From contig CM066315.1 in the NCBI GenBank assembly GCA_033807775.1, positions 61,822,320-61,886,319 of the forward strand: 64,000 nucleotides of DNA. The letters are read 5' to 3'. Source of the stretch: Saussurea involucrata (Eukaryota > Streptophyta > Magnoliopsida > Asterales > Asteraceae). Position numbers and translations under genes: made by a program. The notes under the pieces were generated by a model. It was not told where the DNA came from. It saw nothing but the letters and a program-made list of their open reading frames with translations, and made no database searches. Below, piece by piece: positions 1-11,221 of this stretch; positions within the stretch are counted from its first letter, which is position 1; each line of letters opens with the position of its first letter.

Positions 1-1438
1 AATCTTTGTTTCAAAGTCTCTTGGATAACCGTACCAAAATAATTGGATAAATTTTTTATTATAAATAAAATAGAAACTAATATAACTTTTCACTAAAAAC
101 CAAAACTAATGTTATGGTAAATAAAATTTTAATAATATACAATCATAAACATTTGTTCATAAATTGCTAAATTTGTAAATTATTTTTTATAATAGATGTA
201 TGTGTGGAAGATAGGTATGTGGTGCAACTACTTAGTTCATTTTATACAACAGTCTGAAATGTTCAATTGATTTTTCATTAAACTTTCTTTATATTGCTTA
301 TTTAAAACAACTTATGTTTTTTTCTTTTGTAAATTTTTTTATTAACTTATGTGATATTAAATTAGAGTTTTATAAAAAGTATTTGTATTAGCTTATAATG
401 GTACAAAAATATAATAAGTTAATAAGTTGTTGTTGGGGGATGTTTGTGATCATTTAAAAGAAAATGACTTATCAAAACTTCTTATTACCAGGTATAGACA
501 TTTATTTTATTTTTTATCCACACACTAAAAACATCTTATTACCAATACTACACCGAAATAAGTTAATAAACACTTTAAATAAGCAATCTCAATTCTCAAA
601 CACCCTTAAACTATCGGTATTAATTAGTTATCTATATGATTTAAATGAAATACAAAACAATAATAATATCATATGTTACTTCTTGAAGTTATAAACAGCA
701 CATTAGCCCCACCCCTTTTTCTCATTTATACATCTTCTACAAGCACCCTCTTTAGTGAGACTGAATCATCGAGTCGTGTCTAGAAATCTAGGAAGTCAAA
801 AACCAATAATATCCAAATAACAAATCGAAGTCAAAATGCATCATAAACGCATAGTTGTAAACAAGGTTACAATCAACATAAACCTCTATATCTAACAAAT
901 TTATATGTTTTAACAACACTATATTTAACAAATTCTATATCGATCGGTTCAAACCGGTTACACAGATCGAAGATAGATAAATTCAATATAAGATTGGTAC
1001 AATCATATTCCTCTATATTGATCGGTTCATCTCTATTTTTGTTGTTGCTTCCAAATTATTCTATCTTAACGTGTTCTATATTTCTAACCAAATCATACTG
1101 TTGAACTCTTCTTCACTTGGAACTGATGCAAGCAAAAAGAATCAAAGTGTTTAGTTAAAACACAATATGTTAAAGTAAAAACAATTAAAACAAAAGAATT
1201 AGAACGCAAGCTGGCTCAAACACCCACACATACCAAAAAAATAATCCGGAGCAACCGGCTATAACATGGACTAATCTGCAAGTTTCAACTCGCCGTTCAA
1301 CCTTGACAAAAGAAAATTGCCTGCTAGTCAATCAAATACACAATACAATACAAACAAAACAGGTAAATGCTATAAAACAAGATAAAAACATTCAAGGCTT
1401 GTTGAAAGTTCAATCAAGTAAGTACCAAGTTTATGAAC
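1..1438. other. AT-rich stretch without a recognisable gene
   Basis: The stretch is strongly A/T rich and has stop codons in all frames. The longest open frame (464-694) codes for low-complexity residues and resembles nothing I know. A short plus-strand motif of alternating 'ataaacctctatatctaaca'-like words around 880-1080 looks like decayed repeat. I see no promoter, RNA gene or element boundary I can support. Confidence 0.5.
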
Positions 1439-1448
1439 TAAGCCTTCC

Positions 1449-1611
1449 TGCCAACTGGGCCTAGCTCAGTTGGTCAGTAGGTTTTCCCCTAAGGGGTTTC
1501 CTTCTGCGGTGATGGGGAGAGGTTCGATCCCTGGGAGCGTCAAATAATAATGGACAGTTGTGATTCCGTCTCTGGGGATCGAACAAGGAGATTCGTCGGT
1601 CCAAAAAAAAA
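1449..1611 (+). mobile_element. tRNA-derived SINE
   Basis: The unit starts with a tRNA-like head holding an RNA polymerase III A box (TAGCTCAGTTGG, 1462-1473) and a B box (GGTTCGATCCC, 1521-1531), about 60 bp apart. A tRNA-unrelated body of about 70 bp follows and ends in an A-rich tail (1603-1611). A perfect 10-bp direct repeat TAAGCCTTCC flanks it at 1439-1448 and 1612-1621, which is a target-site duplication of LINE-type retrotransposition. The head cannot fold as a working tRNA because the acceptor arm is not closed. A SINE mobilised in trans by LINE machinery is the best reading. Confidence 0.85.
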
Positions 1612-1621
1612 TAAGCCTTCC

Positions 1622-3184
1622 ACATACGCCTGCACCAAAAAGGACAATTTTACACATTCCAATTCCAAAAGCATATATATGTTAATCACAAATTAGGAGT
1701 GATTGATTATTTCCAAATAATTCAATCAAAGAAATGAGGAACCGATGCAAACGATATGTAACCGAGGGTAAAATAATACATAAGCGAGTTTAAGTATTTG
1801 AGCTTAGTAAACAACAGTACCCGTTTTCACCCTTGAGGTTTAGTGGGTGATGCATACATTGATATCACGACAATGAAACTCTCTGAAGCTATAGAAGTCT
1901 AAGAGATACAACGATTCCAACATGTTCTATAACAAAGGCAGCTCCTGTTTTCACCCTTTTAAAAACATAAAATAGAACATGTTTCTACCCCGGCAAATAA
2001 AATCGAACCTGTTACCCTTGATAGAAAAAGCAGCAGAAAATTTGAACAAATTGATTTCAAGAAAAAAATTCAAGCAATGTGTGTTCGTTAACAAATCAAT
2101 CGATAGAAATTTTTCAAGAAAGCTTCGATACAACAAACCATTGATGTTTAATTCGTAATCATGGTATTGGAACATGTTTCTACCTTTTAGAATCATAAAA
2201 TAGAACCGGTTTCTACCCTTTTAGAAGCAAAAAATAGAACTTGTTTCTACCCGGCAACTAAAGATTAAAATCAACTGATACTATACACAAATATATCAAA
2301 ATGGATTAAAATACAAAAATTTAAGCAATGGATACAACAAACAGCAAAAAATTAACATTGCTTGAAAATTTAAGAAAAAGAAGAACGATTTGATACCATG
2401 TGAGAGTAAGTAAATACAACTCTATAAGTGTATCTCAGTTCTTTGAGCTCTATTCAAAAACCCTAAAAATCAAAAAATCAAAAACATTAACCAAAAGCTT
2501 TAACAAAGCTTTCAAATATTCTCAATGAGACATGCAATAAGAGACTTTGAAATCCAAAAAAATGTATTGGAAAACCGAATAAGAGACTTTGAAATCCAGA
2601 ATACTTACATCGATCATTGGATTTAACGTAACCTCAAGAACACAAGCGTAAACAACCTTTGAGAACTCGAGAGATTTCATCGTGGGAGGTATGTTGAGAG
2701 ATTTTAGAGGGGGGTCTGAGATGGGAGGTATGAGCCGAAAAGAGCGATCTGGGAGGTATTGGAAACCTGGAATGCACAAATCTTAGATATCGCTAAGAAT
2801 GCAGGTTCTTCGAGTTTTTTGAAGGTTCCAGCTTAGCCTCTTCAAAAGCTCCCATGTCCTCCTATGTCATTGGTGGCAGATCTTGAATGGAAGCTTTTAA
2901 GTAGCCCTTTTCACGAACATGAGGCAAGGTTGCATACACTAAACCAAGTATGAGTGAATCTGATATCTAAACCACAAATTAAATCAAAACCATGAATCGA
3001 AAACCCTAACGAAAAACAAAATCAACTTACATCGAAACCATGAATCAAAACCGTCACTTTTGTGAATAGAGCAAACAAAAATCTACCTGATTTGTGTCTA
3101 AGATGCGATAACCAGAAAGGAGCAAACAAAATCGTGAAGAGAAAGTTTCAAAGTAGCCGTTAGAAGTTATCCTGATCAGGTTTC
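1622..3184. other. Non-coding stretch with diverged short repeats
   Basis: Between 1930 and 2255 the phrase 'aaaatagaac-n-tgtttctaccc' recurs about four times with variation. Around 2680-2760 'gggaggtat' recurs four times. At 2390-2412 the string 'gataccatgtgagagtaag' reads on the minus strand as a possible LTR end (TCTCACA) followed by TGGTATCA, which could be the 5' LTR/primer-site junction of a decayed minus-strand Copia element. No open frame in the stretch resembles a protein I recognise. Confidence 0.35.
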
Positions 3185-3358
3185 TGTTGGAATAAAGACC
3201 GAGTCCTCTGGGATTCAATTATTGTTTTTGATTCCTAGTTTTTCTCCTTTCGTTTATATTTTAAAGGCTATTTAAACGAGCCTTAATTGCTTAGTAAATC
3301 AGATGATCATTTCCACAACTGTTGAGTTTTCTCTGTTTCAGTTTTGTGACTCTTAACA
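3185..3358 (+). repeat. 5' LTR of the decayed Copia element
   Basis: The stretch begins TGTTGGAATAAAG and ends TCTTAACA, giving TG...CA termini. It is followed at once by TTGTGGTATGAGAGCC (3359-3374), a one-base variant of the tRNA-Met primer-binding site. About 174 bp is short for a plant Copia LTR, so an internal deletion is possible. No matching 3' LTR exists because the element is cut off at 6094. Confidence 0.55.
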
Positions 3359-3470
3359 TTGTGGTATGAGAGCCATCGCAAGGGGTCTGATTGAGAGGGG
3401 TTAGGAATTGCAGTGTCCTAACAGGAGAAATAAAAGAGAGAAGGAAAAAAGGGAAGCAGGTGTCTGTGCA

Positions 3471-4294
3471 ATGGCTACCGAAAGAGATTTTGTCCAGCCG
3501 AATATTCCAAATTTGATGGAGACTACGGCCATTGGAGTATGCAGATGGAGAATTTTCTTCGGTCAAAAGAGTATTGGAGTCTCACTGAGACAAGATACAC
3601 AGAGCCAGCGGCTGGAGTAACATTGACAGGCGCACAAACGAAGATATTGGAGGAGCATAAGCTGAAAGACTTGAAGACGAAAAACTACCTGTTTAAGTCA
3701 ATCAACAAGTCCATCTTGAAGACTATTCTTCAGAAAGATACGTCTAAGCAATTGTGGGACTCCATGAAACGTAAGTATCAAGGGAATGTGAGAGTTAAGC
3801 GAGCTCATCTCCAGGCACTCTGCAGAGATTTCGAAACTTTGGGAATGAAAATCGGAGAATTTGTTACTGACTACATTTCAAGAGTCATGTTGGTGGCCAA
3901 TGATATGCGCAATTACGGAGAAGATATGGATGACGTGAAGATTGTCGAAAAAATATTGCGCACTCTCACAGAAAAGTTCAATTATATTGTATGTTCCATC
4001 GAAGAGTCAAAAGATCTTGATACTCTCTCTGTGGATGAGTTGCAAAGCTCTTTGCTTGCGCATGAACAGAAGTTTCGGAGGACCAGCGGCGAAGAGCAGG
4101 TCTTGAAAGTTAGCATGGAAGATGGAAGAGATAGAGGTGGACGAGGTCGAGGCCGAGGCGCTTTTCGAGGAAGAGGACAAGGCAGACAATTCTACAACAA
4201 GGCTACGATGGAGTGTTATTGGTGTCACAAACTTGGACACTTTCAACATGAGTGTCCAAGTTGGGACAGAGAAGCAAATTATGTCGAGATATAA
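3471..4294 (+). pseudogene. gag: Copia gag (decayed)
   Basis: This would encode the capsid/nucleocapsid protein that packages element RNA in cytoplasmic virus-like particles. The start ATG (MATERDFVQP) is at 3471. A one-base shift near 3505-3515 moves the true reading from frame 3 to frame 2, so the rest (3539-4294) is read separately. The UBN2/gag-polypeptide region runs over the DTSKQLWDSMKRKYQG to VDELQSSLLAHEQKFRR stretch. It is followed by an RG-rich linker and one CCHC knuckle (CYWCHKLGHFQHEC). The C-terminus leads in the same frame to the protease at 4316. The conserved words are those of the plant TNT1-94-like gag, so the family call is firm. The frameshift means no full protein could be made. 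Confidence 0.85.
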
Positions 4295-4315
4295 TAAGAG
4301 AAAGAAACGTTACTC

Positions 4316-4628
4316 ATGGCTTATGTAGAAGATGGAGATCAACGTGAAGATGCCTGGTTTCTAGACACAGGGTGTAGCAATCACATGAGTGGTGACAAGA
4401 CCTTGTTCAGTGAACTCGACGAAAGCTTCAAGCATAAAGTAAAGTTGGGGAATAACACATAACTGGAGGTGACCGGCAAAGGTAAGGTGAGAATACAGAT
4501 AGGATGGGCCATTCATGTCCTTCAAGAAGTTTATTACATACCCGACTTGAGAAATAATTTTATGAGTGTTGGAAAACTACAAGAAAGGGGATTAACTATC
4601 CTCATCCAACCTACAGGGGAGGTGAACT
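4316..4628 (+). pseudogene. Copia protease remnant
   Basis: This is the aspartic protease domain that would cleave the Copia polyprotein. The motif WFLDTGCSNHMSGD holds the catalytic Asp in the D-T-G triad. The following stretch up to YYIPDLRNNFMSVGKL is the typical plant Copia protease C-terminal region. An in-frame TAA at about 4460 (after KVKLGNNT) and a TGA at about 4626 break the frame. It shares its frame with gag, but a shift follows before integrase, which lies in the next frame. Confidence 0.75.
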
Positions 4629-4797
4629 GAGTGAGGGCAGGCCCTCGTGCTTTATCGAGTATGGATTTGTGTTACGGTTGGGCTATAACGATGTTATGAT
4701 GTGAGCCTCTTAAAAGTGCTTTAAGAGACATGGAAAACTCAAGGTCTTTCATCCAAAGAAAGGTCTTATTATCACTACTGATATAACAACAAATAGA

Positions 4798-6093
4798 ATG
4801 TTTGTGATGCTTGCAAAGGCCACTCCAATTCAATCCAAATCTTTCTATTCCTCTACACATTATGTGGCTCACTTATGGCACTGTCGTTATGGACATTTGA
4901 GCTACAAATGCCTCAAGACTTTGTTGTACAAAAGAATGGTAAAAGGGATGCCTCAATTGAAGCCTCCATCAAGGGTGTCTGAAAATTGCCTAATAGGAAA
5001 GCAACATATGGATCCAATCCCAAAGAAAAGCAACTGGAGAGCAACGAAAAAGCTACAACTAATTCATGCCGACCTTTGCGGACCAATCTCTACCGTCTCC
5101 AACAACAAGAAAAGGTACATTATATGTTTCATTGATGATTTTACTAGAAAGTCGTGGGCTTATTTTCTGATAGAAAAGTCGGAAGCACTAATAATGTTCA
5201 AATGTTTTAAGAATTATGTTGAGAAAGAAGCACATGAGTATATTAAATGCTTGAGAACAGATTGAGGGGGAGAATTCACATCTTCTGAATTCAATGAGTT
5301 CTGTACCGAGAATGGCATCAAAAGACAACTGACTTCAGCCTATACTCGACAACAGAAGGGAGTGGCTGAGCCAAAAAAATGGAACGGTGATGAATATGGT
5401 TCGATGTATGTTGTAGAGAAGAAGCTTCCCAATACCTTTTGGCCAAAAGCAGTGAATTGGACGATCTATGTTCTAAATCGATCTCCAACACTCGCTGTGA
5501 AAAATCAAACTCCCCAAGAAGCCTAGAGTGGAATTAAGCCTTCAGTAGAACATTTCAAGGTCTTCGGATGTGTGGCGCATGTACATGTTCCTGATGAGAA
5601 GAGAACGAAACTGGAAGGTAAGAGTTTTCCATCTGTGCTGTTGGGAGTTAGTGAAGAATCCAAGGCATATCATATCTATGATCCAGATGCAAGGAGAATA
5701 ATAATAAGCAGGGATGTGGTGTTTGAGGAGGATAAGTCTTGGAGTTGGGATAAGAGCTTCAATGAACATGAGATCGCTGATTTGGAATGGGAAGATGAGA
5801 AACCAATTGGAGCCGTAAATGAAGATAATTCAAGTGCTGTTAGAGAGGGAGAGGAAAAGGAAGAATATAGTGAAGATGTCACTGAAGTACCAGTCCATAA
5901 TCCTTCAGAAGCTGGAAATGGAGAAGAATCATCAAGTTTAGAGAGAGAAAGAGTTAGAAGACCTCCGGTGTGGACGCGTGATTATGTAACCGGGGAGGGA
6001 CCATCAGATGAGGAAGACATAAATTTGCATTTCGCTTTTCTTGCTTCATCAGATCCTATTCACTTTGAGGAAGCAGTTAAGAATCCCAAATAA
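4798..6093 (+). pseudogene. Copia integrase, 3' truncated
   Basis: This would be the integrase that inserts the element cDNA. Visible parts are the HHCC zinc region (HLWHCRYGHLSYKCLKTL...CLIGKQ), the first catalytic Asp (LIHADLCGP) and the second Asp region (LRTD then a TGA stop at about 5263, then GGEFTS). The third acidic site lies near GVAEPKK, where the usual Glu context is altered. A TAG sits near 5524. The C-terminal extension after FGCVAHVHVPDEKR is Copia-specific and acidic. The frame stops at AVKNPK (6091-6093), immediately before the usual start of RT. With two stops and a damaged catalytic region it is inactive. Confidence 0.8.
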
Positions 6094-6094
6094 T

Positions 6095-7067
6095 ATATTA
6101 TACCCTTATTCTCAATTGTCCCTCTTCGGCGACTTAGCACGGGGGTTCCGGAACATCAGAAGTAACTGAACATCAGAGGTTACCGGACACCACAACTATC
6201 CGGACATCATCACTTACCGGACATCAGAAGTATCCGGATAACAATACTATTCGGTCAAGTCTTCCGGAATCCATACCCGGAAACCATCAGAATCCGGAAA
6301 CACATACAATCCAGATGTCGTCCGGAAACCAAAGCAATCCGGATACCATCCGGTAACTATTTATCCGGGAACTATTTGCTTACCGGACGATTTCACTCTT
6401 AATACTTTTACCGGACACTACCAATATGAAACTTATCGGACACTACAGACTTACCCGGATTCCTTCGACCTGCCCAGCAAAATCCAACCCAGATCGAACT
6501 CTGTTCCATCCAAACTTATTTTGCAAGTATCCATTCATCCCCAATACAGTTAATACTAACATCTTACTGCTTAATTTAATGAAAACATTGCTTTTAAGAA
6601 AGATGAACTCACCTGGACAAACTTCGACCCAAAGTCTTCTGCCAAAACCAAAATCAATCTGATTCCAACGATTCAAAACCTACCCAGAAGATAATTTGAC
6701 TTGTAAACATCCATCTTAAGAAGTTTAATTGGAAACCATGGTTGAAGTTCTTACCAATCTGATGTTTAGAACTCTGCTTTCTTCGATCCCTGAACCGACT
6801 CCAAAACCTAAAGCAATTGAGATGATTCTCAATTCAGCCGACTCCATCCATTTAAGCGTCAACTTTCATAAATTGGCAAAAATTACCCCAATGTCTCCAA
6901 TTTACAAAACTACCCCAAACTTTACACTTTCACAAATTAGTGATTAAACTTTGACCAAATGTACTTACAACTCCTTTCGACATAACGTTTAAAATAATAT
7001 CACCCCATTATTATAAACATTCTCCCAAAATAAATATATAACAATTATGGAATTTCGAGGTGTTACA
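6095..7067 (-). repeat. Gypsy LTR fragment, reversed
   Basis: Read on the minus strand it begins TGTAACACCTCG at 7067, a typical Gypsy LTR start. It continues through AT-rich U3-like sequence into a CCGGA-rich array (6150-6440 on the plus strand) and then the sequence CCCCCGTGCTAAGTCG, seen also in the LTR of the Gypsy at 16246. It is cut at 6095, so the distal part of the LTR is missing. Open frames inside it are low complexity and not genes. Confidence 0.65.
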
Positions 7068-7810
7068 TAATTGTTTCCGGATAAGTTTCCGGATAGTTCC
7101 GGATTTGGAATCCGGATGGGTTTTCAGATAAGTTTTCTGGATCACGTATCCGGGAGCTTTCTGACCTCTTTCAATTCTAAAAGGCGCTTAGCGGAACCCC
7201 CGTGTTAAGTCGCCGAAGAGAGACATTTGTGAATAAGGGTATGATAGGTTTATCTAGAATTCTTAGACTGCTAGAGAGTCTTATGTGTTTGATTGGTAAA
7301 TAAATATTGATATTCAATTTATTTAAGATTTTGTGACTTTTGGTGAGAGATCAAATCATCGGTTTATTTGAGGAAAGCTTGGAAGTATTTTGACAGCAAT
7401 CAGTTGAGTTTTACTTTAAAATGTTTTCAAACTGGAATACATATATATGTGGAATAAATATGTGGTAGGTAGTGTGATGATGTGCTTATGAATGAAATAT
7501 GATATATTGAGATATATGTTGTATTTATATAAGCATTACACTACACGAGTGCACATTGGCCGGACTGAGGGCCGACGGAGTATTGGCTGTACGGAGTGGC
7601 AGCGGAGTTGGCTGTATGTTAGTGCAGCGGAGTGATTGATTAGTTGGTTTAGCACAACCAACTAAGTTGGCCATGTGAAGGAGGAGTTGTACAAAGTGCA
7701 CACGTGTCATGATTGGTATACGTATATGTGTGTTATATATGTGTCTTACAAAATGATTACTAAACTGACAGAGATTTTCTCACTTAGACCAATTGGTCTA
7801 ACCCTTGTTA
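7068..7810 (+). repeat. Gypsy LTR fragment, forward
   Basis: This is the distal part of a diverged LTR related to 16246-17939. It shows CCGGA words (7070-7170), then AACCCCCGTGTTAAGTCG (about 7194-7211), then the shared phrases 'gagagtcttatgtgtt' and 'ctcacttagacc...ggtctaaccct' in the same order as in the Gypsy LTR (compare 17033-17645). The start and the TGTTACA end are missing. With the fragment at 6095-7067 it forms an inverted pair whose arms include about 55 bp near 6098-6152 and 7186-7245. Confidence 0.65.
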
Positions 7811-8274
7811 TGTACCAACATTAATTATTAGTATGGTTGGTTGTAATCTAATGACTTTAATAATCTTAGTGATTTATTTGTTTAGTCTTAAATGCATGTT
7901 TGTTTACAACTAACAGAATAGTGCAAAATATATAAATCGTTGAACCTACTAAACATAAAAAATGTCCTAGCTTCCTAGTAAACTGCAACAAGTATGACAT
8001 AAAATTCAATTAAGCTTTCCGAGTTGGTTTATGACCGGAATTCAAGATTGATTAACATGTTTCTTGGATCATGGCCCAACTTGGGCCCTAAAATATGTTA
8101 TGACAGAATTTTGTGAACATGTTCCTTTAGGAAAAAGTGTATGTCTTTAACTCTTTATGGTCCGGTTCGACTCCATTCAAAAACTATATTCGTGTTCATT
8201 AACGAGACGAGTTAAATGTTGAAGTTATAGATCTTAGAGAATTTTCACATGAGAACCATGAAAATGTTAAAAAT

Positions 8275-8462
8275 TGTGAGAACCAATTTGCATATGTTGT
8301 TTCACATTTTGAACTAATGCATGTGAAAATATTTTGTTGTTTTACAATGTAATTATTTTTAATGTGTATTTTATGTTTCATATTGTGAAACCACACCGTA
8401 GATTCACATGCATTGTTTAACAATATGAAACAACACATGATCAGTGGTTCACACGGTTCTCA
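8275..8462. mobile_element. Possible MITE with imperfect inverted ends
   Basis: The left end TGTGAGAACCAATTTG and the right end ACACGGTTCTCA are imperfect inverted complements (core GAGAACC / GGTTCTC). A second inner pair, ATGTTGTTTCA near 8295 and TGAAACAACACAT near 8428, is also inverted. The size of about 190 bp fits a MITE. No clear target-site duplication is visible, so superfamily and exact limits stay open. Confidence 0.35.
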
Positions 8463-8780
8463 ATCTTTTGTGTTTTTCATTTGATTATGCCCCTACAGAG
8501 CTTGACTCATTAAGTTAAATGAGTTTTATTATGTGTTGAAAACCGACTCAAGCACAACATAAACAAGCTTCGATAGACCATTAAATGATCAACCGTTGAC
8601 ACCCTAGGTCCATATGTTTCTCTTTCATCCAAACTTTTTGTCTCGCATTATGCCCTTTTTGGAATCTACCTCCAACATCAATTTAGAAAACATTCACTAC
8701 AACAAAATTTGTTTTATACGACTTCAAAAATGTTTAAATATCTTAATAGACTACTTTATAAGATTAAATCATACGTCCAA

Positions 8781-9030
8781 GAATAAAGCGTCTGATCTAA
8801 AAGTGTTTGTAACAAGTTTATAGAACATTTTTGGACATGGTAACAAGATTTCTAGAATATCTTTATTAAAAAAACGTCATTTTCTATGATCCTTTTTGCA
8901 AATTTGTCTTATAAAAACAAATATCTTATAAAAAAAGATATGTTCATAGGACACTTGTCAAAGGATGCGTTCCCACTTCACATTTCAACACCGACATCAA
9001 TCCTTAAGCTTACTAGAATTATTTAATATG
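8781..9030 (+). repeat. Dispersed 250-bp repeat, copy 1
   Basis: About 250 bp starting GAATAAAGCGTCTGATC match 56129-56388 almost base for base, with small indels. The shared part ends at 'actagaattattta'. Neither copy encodes protein or shows inverted ends or a duplication at its borders. The second copy lies next to a truncated Gypsy LTR. Confidence 0.75.
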
Positions 9031-9747
9031 GTCCTCAACTAGAATTTTATTCGTATGAAGTCTTTGTTGAAATGTTTTGCAATGTTTATAGCAGTGGGAG
9101 GAGTTTGTCAATCTTTATAACATGAGAATGTTAAATGTAAAGAAATTGTTTAAGAAACAGAAAATCATATAGTTACACTCCTTTAATTAATTATAAACGG
9201 TTTGCAATAATTTAATTCTAAAAAATAATTTTTGTCAAAAGAAAATTAGAATGAATAAGACAAGACAAATATATAAGAACATTTCAATAGAATCTTCATA
9301 AAGAAAAAACCGGGTTTTTTGAGTTAAATATTTGTTTTAATAGACTTTTCAAAACTTTTTTAAAATGAAGAAATGTAACAATGATGAAAAATTATATTGA
9401 TTGAGTTAATTTCCTAAAAATAATGTATTAGTAACAAAAAAAACCTATTTTTTATTATTTTCAATTAGCAGTCTACCTGTGCAATGCACGGTGAGCAGGT
9501 TGAGAAGTCTTATTGTAAATAGAAATGAAAAATAAATGTAATTCCTCGATTGAAAAAAGATTTATATAGAGTAAGGGAGCGTTTATCTAAACACTTAACC
9601 GGTAAATGTTTATCGATAAGAGGCAACACTATAACATACTTTATCGGGTAGGATTGTAGTTCATCAAAAACGGTAGCGTATACAACAATTTTCCCGGTAA
9701 GCGCTTAGCAGGAAAGACTCGTCACCTTCATTTACCAAGTAAGATTT

Positions 9748-11221
9748 TGTAATACCGAGTTCTATTTTTGTCAATTAATAAAAAGTGTGGTAGAAGTCCG
9801 AAAATTAGAAGTTTTGTGGTTCAAGTGTGAATAGGAACAAGTTTAGTGTGCTTGTGAGAGGGTATATAAAGGTATCAAACCCTAAGGATCTTGATTATCA
9901 CAAATTGTGTGTGTGCGACTGAGGTGTGATTGAGAGTGCGATTCAAGAAGATCAAAGGATTTCAGGGTTCTTCAAGGATTGGTGCATGAGGATTTTATCT
10001 GTTCTAGAGGTAACCTTCTCCTCCTATCACTTATTGTTTTAATTAAAAGAATTGGGACTTTGGGAGGGTTAGGGTTAAACTGGGTTAATCAATTGGTCAG
10101 AAATTAAATGGCTGCTACGTGTGCAAATTTCATATTAGAGTAAATGAAAGGTTTTAGCAATCAATTAGTTAATTCTAGTGTTCTCTTATTGATTAATAGC
10201 CTAATACCAAGATTTGATTTCGATTTTAGAATGGGCATTTCTATTAAAATTTGAGTGTTCGAAGTTTTTAACCCGGACTAGTAGCAGAACCCCATTTGGG
10301 AACCGGAATTTAATACCGGAACTACCTTTGGGATCCGGAGTTGTTGTGGCAAGAAAGAGATCCAGAATTTCTCCAAAAAGGGATCCGGAAATGTTGAGGA
10401 TCCGGAATCCAATCTGGATCCGGAATTTGGACTTAAAAACTTAGGATCCGGAATTTAAAGAAGTGAGCCAACCGATGTAGTCCGGAACTTGGGGCTTGGT
10501 CTTGTAGATCCGGTATCATTATATGATTCAGAATTGGACCATATGGAAGCCCGAAACTGATTTATTAGATAATCCGGAAGTGTGTGCCAACTGGGATCCA
10601 GAATCACTTAAATATATAGATCTGGAATTCATTAATTTAATTTAGAGTCCGAGACTTAGGATCCGGTATTTTCCAGCTGAGACTTTTCAAGTTAGTAAAA
10701 ACTCAGTAGGGTCCAGTGTGTCTTACCCGGTATGTGTGATGGGTTTAATTTGTAGGTGCGTGTAGAGATGATCGGTGCGAGTAAGAACTTTTAAGCTGGG
10801 CTCCAGGTGAGTCTTTCTAAACCTAAATTTTATACAAGTGTGTTTGATGGTTATTATCTAACTGTGCCCTTTTCAACTGTTTTTATTTCAAAGCGAAGAA
10901 TAAGTGTGTTTGATGGTTATTATCTAACTGTGTGTTTTTCAACTGCTTCTATTTCAAAGCGAAGATTAATTGTGTGACAATATGTTTGATTTAAATGTGT
11001 GTGACCATGCTCTGGATTTGGTGTGAAATGGGGGAGTGTCCCATAATAATTATATATGAATTCGTTTCATATATGGGCGGTGTGTGCCCTATCGCGCTGT
11101 CACAGTGTGTGTCTGACTATAGCGTGTGTGTGCTCTATTGCGTTGTCACGGTGCGTGTGGCTATAGCGTATGCCAGTAGCATGTGTCAATGTGTGCATAT
11201 CATTTTAAGTGTGCTTGTTAT
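9748..11221 (+). repeat. Gypsy solo LTR, 5' part (nest layer A)
   Basis: The LTR starts TGTAATACCGAG at 9748 and continues, after everything nested in it, at 49712-50069, where it ends GGGTTGTTACA. Flanks are GATTT (9743-9747) and GATTC (50070-50074), a target-site duplication with one change. The total length is about 1.8 kb. It holds a GGATCCGGAA-rich array (10270-10730) and a 66-bp tandem duplication (10836-10901 and 10902-10967). No internal retroelement domain belonging to it is present, so it is a solo LTR formed by recombination. Confidence 0.7.
10836..10967 (+). repeat. 66-bp tandem duplication in solo LTR
   Basis: Two adjacent 66-bp copies begin AAGTGTGTTTGATGG at 10836 and 10902. 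They differ at only a few positions, so the duplication is much younger than the LTR itself. Confidence 0.85.

Larger units (their letters stand above)
3185..6094 (+). mobile_element. Truncated, decayed Ty1/Copia retrotransposon
   Basis: The order LTR, primer site, gag with CCHC knuckle, protease (WFLDTGCSNHM), integrase is that of Ty1/Copia. The frame ends at 6091-6093, just where the RT domain would start, and the next base begins an unrelated reversed Gypsy LTR fragment. Reverse transcriptase, RNase H and the 3' LTR are therefore missing. Several stops and frameshifts make it an old, dead copy of a TNT1-94/RE1-type lineage. Confidence 0.85.
7811..9747. other. Non-coding, AT-rich stretch with dispersed repeats
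   Basis: No protein-coding signal is visible. The stretch holds a possible MITE (about 8275-8462) and a dispersed repeat (8781-9030), listed separately. Around 9470-9500 'cctgtgcaatgcacggtgag' resembles termini of plant non-autonomous elements, but no partner terminus was found. Confidence 0.4.

Noticed and set aside
1457..1535. tRNA gene suggested by A and B boxes
   Set aside because: The acceptor stem does not pair, and the unit has a SINE body, A-rich tail and 10-bp duplication.
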